33,308 nt of DNA, from positions 1-33,308 of the forward strand of contig CALDZF010000267.1 of NCBI GenBank assembly GCA_937944165.1. The letters are read 5' to 3'. The DNA is from an uncultured Rhizobiaceae group bacterium (GTDB lineage: Bacteria > Pseudomonadota > Alphaproteobacteria > Rhizobiales > Rhizobiaceae). This document shows, piece after piece, positions 27,001 through 33,308 of the stretch (its first letter is position 1; the number at the start of each line of letters is the position of its first letter). The notes below the pieces were generated by a model, which made no database searches, had not been told where the DNA came from, and worked only from the letters and a program-made list of their open reading frames with translations. The translations under genes were made by a program, and so were the position numbers.

Positions 27001-27442
27001 ACCTTTTGGACTGGTTGGTGCTGTTGTTGGACATTGGGTGTTAGGATTTAAATTGACCATTCTTTCATTCATTGGTTTGCTTGGATTAGCAGGTATTTTA
27101 GTAAATGATTCAATTATCCTGGTTAGCCGTCTTGATGAACGTCTGGATGAAGGAGAAACTTTGCAAGAGGCTGCAATTGGCGCCAGTCGTGATCGCCTGC
27201 GCGCGGTTTTATTAACATCGCTTACAACTATAGGCGGGCTTTTTCCATTAATGTTTGAAAAAAGCCTTCAAGCACAATTTCTTTTGCCCATGGCTATTAC
27301 AATTGTCTTTGGTTTAGGGCTGGCAACGCTGATTGTATTGTTTTTGGTTCCAGCATTTATAGGTATTGGAGACGATTTTAAAAGATTTCTTATCGCTATG
27401 TTTGGTGAAAGAAATTCCAAAGACGTTCAACCTGCTGAATAG
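24047..27442 (+). CDS. RND efflux pump permease with two extra membrane segments in the central loop
   Basis: 1131 residues, an AcrB-type proton antiporter. The N-terminal helix, porter domains, TM2-TM6 (about 338-485) and TM8-TM12 near the C-terminus are all visible. TM4 carries the proton-relay pair Asp402-Asp403 in MMLGVIVDDAIVVGEH. Between TM6 and TM7, where such pumps usually have only a surface helix, there are two hydrophobic stretches, about 501-519 and 545-571, followed by a basic loop. That would raise the count from 12 to 14 membrane helices. Substrate is unknown; the type resembles HAE-1-like pumps of alphaproteobacteria. ATG 24047 follows GGAGC. It ends three bases from the convergent trkH. 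Confidence 0.92.
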   Translation: MIARTIPGRGVVSLFARHPNAANLLMILMVIFGVFAIGKINTQFFPTVERQEVRISVTWQGASAEDVERNIIQIIEPEVRFIDGVDNMISYAREGAGSISLEFLPDADIKQAVADVDTAVKTVTNLPEGADEPEVAKASFFDRVARLSLSGDVPESTLRIHAKKIRDDLIERGIDKISFVGMRDEELQVEISERELRRLGLSISDVSNAIANNSRDTPSGQLKGDVEKQIRALADVEDPSTLEEIEIRSFATGEKVLLGDVATIKRGYEDGQALGLSGGKPAIQITVERALSADTLKTARILDTYLSEIEDAMPPGITLKKYEVRADSLVQRISLLFWNGVFGLVLVVATLFIFLNARIAFWVAAGIPVAMFATLGFMLVMGQTINMITLFAMIMMLGVIVDDAIVVGEHTASRFEAGDEPFQAAENGAGRMLTPVMAAMITTIAAFAPMLLIRDIIGQIMGVMPYVVIAVIIASLIECFLILPGHLAHTLQHKPRRRWSFWRQMFFSIIIGGILIAVMNRVSNGSLDAIGLSFLKPFIASQDDGLINLFILMVAIGSLIAGTLFEGVFWFLKKISPKNKGPHDQGWFRARFDRSFNAFRDGPFNWMVRLSFKWRYVTIAVALASVMVLAVGPIRGEQVKFVFFPSPEAENIRARLVFNAGIPEPRAMEIITEAENALERATRELVDDDEQLVTAVFATLGSAGRSVGDNLAELRVQLSSSEVRTVRTPDIVKAWRKALPKLAGAKRIAIFESRGGPPGRDLDVEIIGSDVSTLKAAATQVIPIVQAINGASGVADDLPFGKPELIMRLLPRGAALGFSIDEVGRQVRDAFDGAIPRRFARDDDEITIRVLRTSRDKGGDKLRNFELRNPEGQFVPLGEVVDLTEKQGFSAIQREDGKTIVSITADLDTDIVTTEKAIEILQAGELPRLMDKMGLNYRFGGKDKERKKAFTDLITGIYVALAIIYIVLAWVFGSYFRPLAIMLIIPFGLVGAVVGHWVLGFKLTILSFIGLLGLAGILVNDSIILVSRLDERLDEGETLQEAAIGASRDRLRAVLLTSLTTIGGLFPLMFEKSLQAQFLLPMAITIVFGLGLATLIVLFLVPAFIGIGDDFKRFLIAMFGERNSKDVQPAE

Positions 27443-27445
27443 GTT

Positions 27446-28897
27446 TTACGCTCTCCAAAATCTTGGCATGAATAATACTAAAACTGTAAAGAGCTCCAAG
27501 CGACCAACTAACATGGCTGCTGAGAGTATCCATTTTGCTGTGTCGTTTAGTTCTTGGAAGGTTGAAGAAGGTCCAATTTGACTTCCAAGTCCGGGTCCTA
27601 CATTTGATATTGCAGTGCCTGCAGCAGACATTGAGGTTAGAAAGTTTAACCCGGTTAAATTAAGTGCAATTGCAAATAATCCAAAAAGTAAAAAATATAC
27701 AGCAAAGAAATTCATAACGGCGGTTGCAGCACTATCGTCAATTTGCTTGCCGTTAAAGCGCATTGTAAAAATACCATTAGGGTAAAATATACGACTCAAA
27801 TGTTGTTTGATTGTTTCAAACAAGATTTGAAAACGGAATATTTTAATGCCGCATGAGGTTGAACCCGCACACCCCCCAATAAACATGATCGCAAAGAAAA
27901 AGGCATTGGAACCTGGTGCCCATTGGCCATAATCCGCTGATGAATATCCTGTGCCAGTAATAATGGAAGTTACGTTAAATAGCGCATCAACAAAACGAGT
28001 CATGCCATCCACATTTTGCGGAGAATTATTTAACAACCATGCAATAAATGTGCAGAAAACAACCACAGTAAAAAAGACTTGGACTTGCGAGTTTTTCCAA
28101 AGCTTTTCTGGTTGGCCTCTGGTTGCCTGAACATATAAAATAAAAGGAATTGAACCAAGAATCATAAAAGTAACGGCGATAAGATGGGTGGAATGACTGT
28201 TATAAAACCCCATTGAAGCATCTTTGGTGGAGAAACCGCCTGTCGCTACAGTTGTCATACCATGAATAACCGCATCCAAAATTGGCATGCCCGCCATAAT
28301 ATAGGCAAAAATACAGGCAGCGGTTATGAAAATAAAAACTAAAGTCAGCATGCCAGAGATTTGTGTTGCTCGAGGCATAATTTTTTCTGCTGTATCAAAT
28401 GCTTCAATTTTAAAAAGTTGCATACCACCAACTTGTAGCATTGGTAGCACTGCAACGGCCATAACGATGATACCAAGTCCACCAAGCCATTGTTGAATAC
28501 CGCGCCAAAGTAGAATGCCTGGCGGTTGACTATTCAAACCTGTGATAACTGTCGAACCTGTTGTTGTAAGGCCAGACATGGATTCAAAAAAAGCATCTGT
28601 AAAACTGGGTACCGCACCTGATAATAAATATGGAAAGGAGCCAAATAATACCAATGCGACCCAAGCTGCAGTTGTCATCACAAAAGCTTGGCGTGTTGAC
28701 ATACCTTGAGATATGCCTCTTGCGCCTGAATATAACCCAAGACCTATAAGCAAGGTTATAGAGCCTGTAAAAGCAAATACTTCCCAATCGTCATTGTTGA
28801 ATAAAAAATCAATGGCAGCAGGAATGAACATAGCGCCACCTTGCGTTGCGATTAACAAGCCAACAATTAAAAAAATGGGGCGAAGGTTTGCCATCAT
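27446..28897 (-). CDS. trkH: Potassium uptake protein TrkH family
   Basis: 483 residues, polytopic, with four pore-loop repeats of the SKT superfamily. Selectivity-filter segments are visible as SMSGLTTTGSTVI, GMTTVATGGFSTKD, VTSIITGTGYSSAD and AISNVGPGLGSQIG, each with the conserved glycine. It moves K+ across the inner membrane, normally gated by TrkA, whose gene is not in the window. ATG 28897 or the next codon (28894) follows GAGAA on the minus strand. It starts 13 bases after the apaG stop and so probably ends a metZ-apaG-trkH transcript. It converges on the RND pump gene without a visible terminator. Confidence 0.93.
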   Translation of the reverse strand: MMANLRPIFLIVGLLIATQGGAMFIPAAIDFLFNNDDWEVFAFTGSITLLIGLGLYSGARGISQGMSTRQAFVMTTAAWVALVLFGSFPYLLSGAVPSFTDAFFESMSGLTTTGSTVITGLNSQPPGILLWRGIQQWLGGLGIIVMAVAVLPMLQVGGMQLFKIEAFDTAEKIMPRATQISGMLTLVFIFITAACIFAYIMAGMPILDAVIHGMTTVATGGFSTKDASMGFYNSHSTHLIAVTFMILGSIPFILYVQATRGQPEKLWKNSQVQVFFTVVVFCTFIAWLLNNSPQNVDGMTRFVDALFNVTSIITGTGYSSADYGQWAPGSNAFFFAIMFIGGCAGSTSCGIKIFRFQILFETIKQHLSRIFYPNGIFTMRFNGKQIDDSAATAVMNFFAVYFLLFGLFAIALNLTGLNFLTSMSAAGTAISNVGPGLGSQIGPSSTFQELNDTAKWILSAAMLVGRLELFTVLVLFMPRFWRA

Positions 28898-28910
28898 TTG
28901 TTTTTTGTTC

Positions 28911-29303
28911 TCAATTTATAACTGGGCTTAAGTCAGGTAAATCAAGCGCAAAGGCAGGAACGGCGATTTCTAATTCTGAGCCTTCTTCGTTTTGCATCGT
29001 GTAATGACCGACCATTATACCTGAAGGTGCAGTAAGTGGGCAGCCGCTTGAATAACTGTATTCTTGGCCATTTTCTATAAAAGGTTGCTCACCAATTACA
29101 CCATCACCACGAACTTCATCAATACGGCCGTTACTATCAGTAATATACCAATAACGCCTTAAAAGCTGGAGTGTGTTGCCCGAATTGTTTTCTATAGCAA
29201 CGCGGTAAGCCCAGAAATATTCGGAGTTTTGCGGGTTGGAGCGCTCATCAATATAAACTGGCATTACGGTTACTGTTACGCCATGGGTTGTTTCTTTGAA
29301 CAT
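28911..29303 (-). CDS. apaG: ApaG domain protein (Co2+/Mg2+ efflux-associated ApaG)
   Basis: 130 residues from ATG 29303, which gives the family's usual length and start (MFKETTHGVTVTVMPVYID) and has AAGG ten bases upstream. The frame extends to an ATG at 29342, which would add 13 residues foreign to the family. The fibronectin-III-like ApaG fold is recognised by YFWAYRVAIEN, LLRRYWYITDSNGRIDEVRGDGVIGEQP and the signature SGCPLTAPSGIMVGHY. The molecular function is not settled; mutants in enterobacteria show altered cobalt resistance. It lies between metZ and trkH on the same strand. Confidence 0.93.
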   Translation of the reverse strand: MFKETTHGVTVTVMPVYIDERSNPQNSEYFWAYRVAIENNSGNTLQLLRRYWYITDSNGRIDEVRGDGVIGEQPFIENGQEYSYSSGCPLTAPSGIMVGHYTMQNEEGSELEIAVPAFALDLPDLSPVIN

Positions 29304-29374
29304 TATAAATATGCCTTGTATCTTGGGCGCTATACTTATCATGTTTTATACACAGCCCAAATACCCAATTGTTA

Positions 29375-30562
29375 TTATGAGATGCTATCCAGTGCTTTTT
29401 TGACGTCTGCCATCAAATCATCTGCATCTTCAAGACCAACTGAAAGTCTTATCATTCCATCTGATATGTTAAGTTCCTCACGATCCTTGCTAGAAAGGTT
29501 TTTATGAGTTGTTGTAGCAGGGTGCGTAATAAGACTTTTTGCATCTCCCAGATTGTTTGATATTTGTATGGTTTCAAGCGTATTTATGAATTTAAAGGCA
29601 TTGGTTTTGCCGCCACAAATTTCAAAAGCAACCAGGGTAGAACCACCACTCATTTGTCTTTGTGCAAGGTCAGCTTGTGGATGGCTGGGATGCGTTGGGT
29701 ATAACATACGATTAACAGATTTCTGAGTTGCCAAAAAGTCTGCAAGCTTGCCCGCACTTGCGGTTTGATGAGCAACACGAATTGGCAGCGTTTCTAGGCC
29801 TTTCAAAAAGTTCCATGCATTAAAGGGACTCATGCAAGGACCAGTGTGCCTATAATATTCGTGTAATTTCTCTTTGATCCACTCCTCATTGCCAAGAATA
29901 ATGCCACCAAGACATCGCCCCTGACCATCAATATGTTTAGTGGTTGAATATATTACTATGTCTGCGCCCATTTCAATAGGACGTTGGTACATTGGTGTTG
30001 CGAATACATTGTCTACAATTAAGACGGCATCATTTTCATGCGCTAAATCTGCAACAGCTTTAATATCAACAAGTTCAAGGGTTGGATTTGTAGGGCTTTC
30101 CAGGAAAAAGATTGTGGTATTGGATTGAACAGCGCGTTTCCAGGCATTTATATCTTTGCCATCAACAAGCGTAAATTCTACGCCATACTGTGGCATTAGT
30201 TTTTCAATCACCCAACGGCAAGAACCAAATAAGGCCTTTGCTGCAATGATATGATCTCCAGCTTTAGCCTGGCAAGCAATAGCTGCGGTAACCGCTGCCA
30301 TACCTGAGGCCATTGCCCTTGCATCTTGCGCACCTTCAAGCGCGCACATGCGTTGCTCAAACATAGAAACTGTTGGGTTTCCATAGCGTGAATAGATATA
30401 GCCTTCTTCTTCGCCTTTAAAGCGCGCTTCAGCTGCCTCTGCGCTGTCATATATATAACCTTGTGTGAGATAAAGCGCTTCAGAAGTTTCTCCAAATTGG
30501 CTGCGTGTCGTACCACTATGAACAAGCCTGGTTGCTGTACGCCAATTATTTTTCAAGGACAT
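29375..30562 (-). CDS. metZ: O-succinylhomoserine sulfhydrylase
   Basis: 395 residues, a PLP enzyme of the Cys/Met metabolism family that makes homocysteine from O-succinylhomoserine and sulfide. Seen are YSRYGNPTVSMFEQRMCALEGA, the PLP-contact MASGMAAV, ESPTNPTLELVDIKAV, the PLP Asp in VDNVFATPMYQRP, and Lys209 in IYSTTKHIDGQGR. The C-terminal SLGDAKSL-type motif appears as NLGDAKSLITHPATTTH. A SAM-II riboswitch precedes the gene, and GGAG stands seven bases before ATG 30562. These support methionine synthesis rather than cystathionine beta/gamma reactions. Confidence 0.95.
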   Translation of the reverse strand: MSLKNNWRTATRLVHSGTTRSQFGETSEALYLTQGYIYDSAEAAEARFKGEEEGYIYSRYGNPTVSMFEQRMCALEGAQDARAMASGMAAVTAAIACQAKAGDHIIAAKALFGSCRWVIEKLMPQYGVEFTLVDGKDINAWKRAVQSNTTIFFLESPTNPTLELVDIKAVADLAHENDAVLIVDNVFATPMYQRPIEMGADIVIYSTTKHIDGQGRCLGGIILGNEEWIKEKLHEYYRHTGPCMSPFNAWNFLKGLETLPIRVAHQTASAGKLADFLATQKSVNRMLYPTHPSHPQADLAQRQMSGGSTLVAFEICGGKTNAFKFINTLETIQISNNLGDAKSLITHPATTTHKNLSSKDREELNISDGMIRLSVGLEDADDLMADVKKALDSIS

Positions 30563-30568
30563 TATTGA

Positions 30569-30625
30569 ACTCCATAATTAAACCAGAAAGCAAAGCTGCG
30601 TCTGGTTCTTAAATGCAAATGGAGT
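30569..30625 (-). promoter_or_regulatory. Ribosome-site-sequestering hairpin in the metZ leader
   Basis: On the minus strand ACTCCAT (30625-30619) is the exact complement of ATGGAGT (30575-30569), which contains the metZ ribosome-binding site. Between them AACCAGA (30607-30601) pairs with TCTGGTT (30587-30581). The nested stems would hide the ribosome site and can serve as the riboswitch's expression platform. Confidence 0.5.
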
Positions 30626-30634
30626 ATGCAATTT

Positions 30635-30690
30635 CGACCCTTTAGCAACTTTTTTAAAGTGGCTGCAAGCCGGTCGGCCAAAACACCACT
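30635..30690 (-). ncRNA. SAM-II riboswitch aptamer (metA-type) in the metZ leader
   Basis: Read on the minus strand. P1 is AGTGG (30690-30686) with CCACT (30662-30658). The P2 pseudoknot is CGACC (30676-30672) with GGTCG (30639-30635). The family's conserved core appears as GGCTTGCAGCCAC and, further on, AAGTTGCTAAAGGG. SAM-II aptamers bind S-adenosylmethionine and turn off methionine genes in alphaproteobacteria; metZ, directly downstream, is a usual target. The aptamer ends 72 bases before the start codon. Confidence 0.88.
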
Positions 30691-30701
30691 AATATGTGTG
30701 T

Positions 30702-30728
30702 GTTATTCTATATGCCTCTTCACGTCAA
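30702..30728 (-). promoter_or_regulatory. Possible promoter of the metZ transcript
   Basis: On the minus strand TTGACG (30728-30723) is a good -35. A weak -10 follows in TAGAATAAC (30710-30702). Transcription would begin near 30695, right at the 5' edge of the riboswitch, which supports the call although the -10 is poor. Confidence 0.4.
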
Positions 30729-30778
30729 TGAAACTTCGTTTTAATGAATAGGGCAGATTATCAATTTTGGTTGAGCAG

Positions 30779-31879
30779 ATGACACGAACCACAGGCATTT
30801 TGGCAGACTCAGGTATCAAGCAGCTTTATGGCGACGGTAGTATTTTGGCTGAAAAAGAATTTGATAACGATCAAATTCAACCTGCAAGCCTTGATTTAAG
30901 ACTAGGCAAAAAAGCTTACCGTGTGCGTGCTTCGTTTTTACCAGGCAAAGGCAATTCTGTTTCAAAAAAACTTGATCGCTTTAAACTGCACGAGTTAGAT
31001 CTAACTGATGGTGCAATTTTGGAAACAGGCTGTGTTTATCTGATTCCACTCTTGGAAAGCTTGGCACTGCCACAAGATGTTGAAGCTTCTGCTAATCCAA
31101 AAAGTTCTACAGGCAGGCTTGATATTTTTACCCGTGTAATAGTCGATGAAAGCCAAGCCTTTGACCAAATTCCAGTCGGCTATAAAGGGCCGCTTTATTT
31201 GGAAGTAAGTCCAAGCACATTCCCGATTGTGGTGCGTACAGGTTCAAGGCTTTCTCAAATAAGGTTTAGAAAAGGGCATTCAGTTCTTGGTGATGAAGCA
31301 TTGTTAGAATTGCATAAGCAAGAGACGCTGGTTGCACGTGCTGAACCCGTCATTAGAAATGGCGGCATTGGCATGTCGATTGATCTATCGGGCGGTGATA
31401 ACGGCCTGGTTGGTTATCGCGGCAAACGTCATACAGGGTTGGTTGATGTTGATAAAAAAGCTGCTCATAATATTCTTGATTTTTGGGAACCAATTTATAA
31501 TCACGGCAAAGAGGCTGCTGATGATTTGGTGTTAGACCCAGATGAGTTTTATATTCTGGTTTCCAATGAAGCGGTACATGTACCGCCTTTGTTTGCGGCA
31601 GAAATGGTGCCCTATGATACTATGGTAGGCGAGTTCAGGGTGCATTACGCGGGTTTTTTTGATCCGGGTTTTGGACATGTGCATGCAGGCGGTGCTGGTT
31701 CGCGTGGTGTCTTGGAAGTGCGCAGCCATGATGTGCCATTTATTTTAGAACACGATCAATTGGTTGGAAGTTTGGTATATGAACACATGTTAGAGCGACC
31801 AGAGCAACTGTATGGCACTGATTTGGGTTCCAATTATCAGGCTCAAGGGTTGAAACTATCCAAACATTTTAAAGCTTGA
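30779..31879 (+). CDS. dcd: 2'-deoxycytidine 5'-triphosphate deaminase, long alphaproteobacterial form
   Basis: 366 residues from ATG 30779 (MTRTTGIL); a TTG at 30767 would add four residues. The enzyme deaminates dCTP to dUTP for thymidylate synthesis. Dcd/dUTPase-fold motifs are QPASLDLRLG near the start, ANPKSSTGRLDIFTR (substrate-binding Ser and Arg), GPLYLEVSPSTFPIVVRTGSRLSQIRF, and a second-half copy VHYAGFFDPGFGHVHAGGAGSRGVLEVRSHDVPFILEH. The protein is about twice the length of E. coli Dcd (193 residues) and appears as two tandem dUTPase-fold halves, the usual alphaproteobacterial form. It is divergent from metZ. Confidence 0.92.
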   Translation: MTRTTGILADSGIKQLYGDGSILAEKEFDNDQIQPASLDLRLGKKAYRVRASFLPGKGNSVSKKLDRFKLHELDLTDGAILETGCVYLIPLLESLALPQDVEASANPKSSTGRLDIFTRVIVDESQAFDQIPVGYKGPLYLEVSPSTFPIVVRTGSRLSQIRFRKGHSVLGDEALLELHKQETLVARAEPVIRNGGIGMSIDLSGGDNGLVGYRGKRHTGLVDVDKKAAHNILDFWEPIYNHGKEAADDLVLDPDEFYILVSNEAVHVPPLFAAEMVPYDTMVGEFRVHYAGFFDPGFGHVHAGGAGSRGVLEVRSHDVPFILEHDQLVGSLVYEHMLERPEQLYGTDLGSNYQAQGLKLSKHFKA

Positions 31880-31923
31880 ATAGGTCCTGAGCCTGGGTGT
31901 TTAGTCCCAACTCCTAATTGAAC

Positions 31924-32658
31924 TTAGTCTTGAGCACCAAATTCGCATGGCCAATTTGCAGGCTTGGTTAAACCTTCAGGGAGTTTGGTTTGGTCATTGC
32001 CGCAAGCCATATCAATTTGCCATTGTGCCAACCCCTTGAGTTTGGAAAGATCCAGGCTTTCTATCTGTGTTAAAAACATAAAGGAACCTTTTAATGAAAA
32101 CTCCTCATCAAGTTTTATGCTGGTAAAATTAGATCGTGATACATTCGAAAATGATAAATCCACACCTTTCATATTTGCATTAAAAAAATTAACACGACTG
32201 AAGTCTGCTTTTGTAAGTGTGGCGTTTTCCAAGTTACTACCGGAAAAATTAGCTCTAGTAATCTCAGCTTTATTAAAGTTTGAGTTCTTATAATTCCCAC
32301 GGCTAAAATCAGTGCGTGAAGCAACAACACTTTCAAAATTAGCATTTTCTGCTATGGAGCCAGCAAGGGATGCGCGCACTAAATTTGTCTTTACAAATAT
32401 ACTGTCTGTAACATTCGTGTTTCTTAAATCAGATGCGCTTAAGTCTGCTCGCGTAAAGTCGGAGCCGATAAAATTAAATCCCTCCATAATCAGATTGCGC
32501 TTACGGCAGTTTTTCCAGTCAACGCCTCGTTCTGCCGTGTCGCTGCAAGCTGCATATGCCTTATTGGCAATAAATGTATTAGGTAGCACTAAAAGGGAAA
32601 TTCCAAGCAACGCATTGATTGCCAAATTTTTAAAAATATTGCTCACAGCAGTTTCCAT
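31924..32658 (-). CDS. Exported pentapeptide-repeat protein
   Basis: 244 residues. An N-terminal hydrophobic segment (about residues 11-30) and KAYA-ACSD form a signal peptide cleaved near residue 36. Residues about 55-190 are pentapeptide repeats of the A(D/N)(L/F)xx type (such as FIGSDFTRADLSASDL and ANFSGSNLENATLTKADFSR), which fold as a right-handed quadrilateral beta-helix. Four Cys flank the helix (38, 51 before; 219, 238 after) and could form disulfides in the periplasm. The tail IDMACGNDQTKLPEGLTKPANWPCEF recurs in related alphaproteobacterial proteins. Ribosome site is weak (GATGG). Function unknown. It lies just downstream of a broken glycosyltransferase gene on the same strand. Confidence 0.85.
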   Translation of the reverse strand: METAVSNIFKNLAINALLGISLLVLPNTFIANKAYAACSDTAERGVDWKNCRKRNLIMEGFNFIGSDFTRADLSASDLRNTNVTDSIFVKTNLVRASLAGSIAENANFESVVASRTDFSRGNYKNSNFNKAEITRANFSGSNLENATLTKADFSRVNFFNANMKGVDLSFSNVSRSNFTSIKLDEEFSLKGSFMFLTQIESLDLSKLKGLAQWQIDMACGNDQTKLPEGLTKPANWPCEFGAQD

Positions 32659-32703
32659 CCATCAGGTTACCAAATCAATATTGGTAATATTAAGGGTAAA
32701 ATT

Positions 32704-33308
32704 TTATTTTACGAGGCCATGAGGTGTTTTTTCCCAGTCATGTGGCTTCACAATTAAATGAATAATAGCACGCCAGCCAGCAAAGGAAATTAAAATCCAA
32801 TAAATTGGTAAAGTAAAAAGTAATTTTGAAAACATATCATATTTCGTTTGCTGCAATACAGCATAAGCCAAGAGGGCATAAGTCGTATATCCACCAACTA
32901 AGTTAAAGATACTTGTCGCAATTATTAAGCCATCAAAATGGGTAGAGGATGGCGTGTTCAAATTGATAATTTGTATAATCGAAGTTGCCAAAAAACTGGG
33001 TGGATTAATGCCGATATAACAATAGATGTCATTAGCAAATGGAAAGCCATCGCATTTTTGAAACCGACATCATCTAAAAAATGAAACGGGTTTCTACTGT
33101 GAACCAAAATGGTTTGCATCCAGCCTTTTAACCAGCGTGTTCTTTGCCTTATCCATGGCTTGAGTTGCGGTGGTGCTTCCTCATAAGTCGGTAACGTAAT
33201 TGTAGTACAAAGATAACCTTCACGAAAAAGCCTAATACCAAGATCAGCATCTTCAGTTACATTGTAAGGATCCCATGCCCCTATCTGTTTTAGTATATTA
33301 ATTTTGAA
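32704..33308 (-). pseudogene. Family 2 glycosyltransferase, C-terminal part with a frameshift (start right of window)
   Basis: Reading leftward from 33308, the frame gives NVTEDADLGIRLFREGY and the QxxRW motif (PWIRQRTRWLKGWMQT), hallmarks of processive membrane GT2 enzymes related to cellulose synthase and N4-adsorption protein B. After SALIHPVF it shifts to a nonsense frame and stops at 32958. The natural continuation, LATSIIQIINLN through several membrane helices to the family-typical end WEKTPHGLVK, is in the -1 frame from 32991 to 32704. One extra T in the six-T run (32990-32995, minus strand) would join them as HPVFLATS. The gene is thus frameshifted by one base, either truly or by sequencing error. 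Confidence 0.85.

Noticed and set aside
29304-29342. 13-residue N-terminal extension of ApaG
   Set aside because: It has no similarity to ApaG starts and no ribosome site; ATG 29303 gives the expected length.
31880-31923. Small hairpin between dcd and the pentapeptide-repeat gene
   Set aside because: The stem is only four pairs (TGGG/CCCA) without a T-run, too weak to call a terminator.
1-33308. tRNA, rRNA, CRISPR arrays, insertion sequences and prophage genes
   Set aside because: A reading for T-loop-like sequence, regular spaced repeats, transposase motifs and terminal inverted repeats found none.

Overview
The window is a stretch of A/T-rich chromosome from an alphaproteobacterium, most likely a low-GC, probably marine member of the Hyphomicrobiales (Rhizobiales) or a neighbouring order. 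The evidence is the combination phoR-pstSCAB-phoU-phoB, a GcrA cell-cycle regulator, the argD-argF-hslO and metZ-apaG blocks, a SAM-II riboswitch in front of metZ, a long-form dCTP deaminase and a PstA with a large N-terminal insert. All of these are typical of that class. No tRNA, rRNA, insertion sequence, phage gene or CRISPR array was found.

Layout. (1) 1-3916: end of an HlyD-type adaptor, a second membrane-anchored adaptor with a GAF-like N-terminus, and a fused PqqD-like / M50 metalloprotease / HlyD-like protein. This looks like one protease-adaptor system and is the best candidate for poorly described biology; it is cut by the left edge. (2) 3968-6765: two adjacent acyl-CoA dehydrogenases that look like one heteromeric enzyme, then a RidA-family protein and a terminator; a nitronate monooxygenase faces them. 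(3) 8028-10272: a single-pass membrane protein with a Pro/Ala-rich linker, and a convergent PPK2 polyphosphate kinase. (4) 10386-18475: the complete phosphate-sensing and uptake operon, with a strong hairpin between pstS and pstC. (5) 18472-19433: gcrA, then about 475 bases without a gene that hold six GANTC sites, palindromes, a promoter and a strong intrinsic terminator in front of argD. (6) 19434-22528: argD, argF, hslO. (7) 22640-27442: an RND efflux adaptor and pump with extra membrane helices, behind a promoter with two dyads. (8) 27446-30690: on the minus strand, SAM-II riboswitch, metZ, apaG, trkH. (9) 30779-31879: dCTP deaminase. (10) 31924-33308: an exported pentapeptide-repeat protein and a frameshifted family 2 glycosyltransferase running off the right edge.

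How the parts work together. PhoR/PhoB sense and control phosphate uptake through PstSCAB and PhoU, and PPK2, transcribed away from phoR, would link phosphate supply to polyphosphate. GcrA reads CcrM methylation at GANTC, so the GANTC cluster beside its own gene suggests methylation-dependent control of gcrA and perhaps of argD. The metZ riboswitch would make methionine synthesis, and possibly the co-directional apaG and trkH, respond to S-adenosylmethionine.
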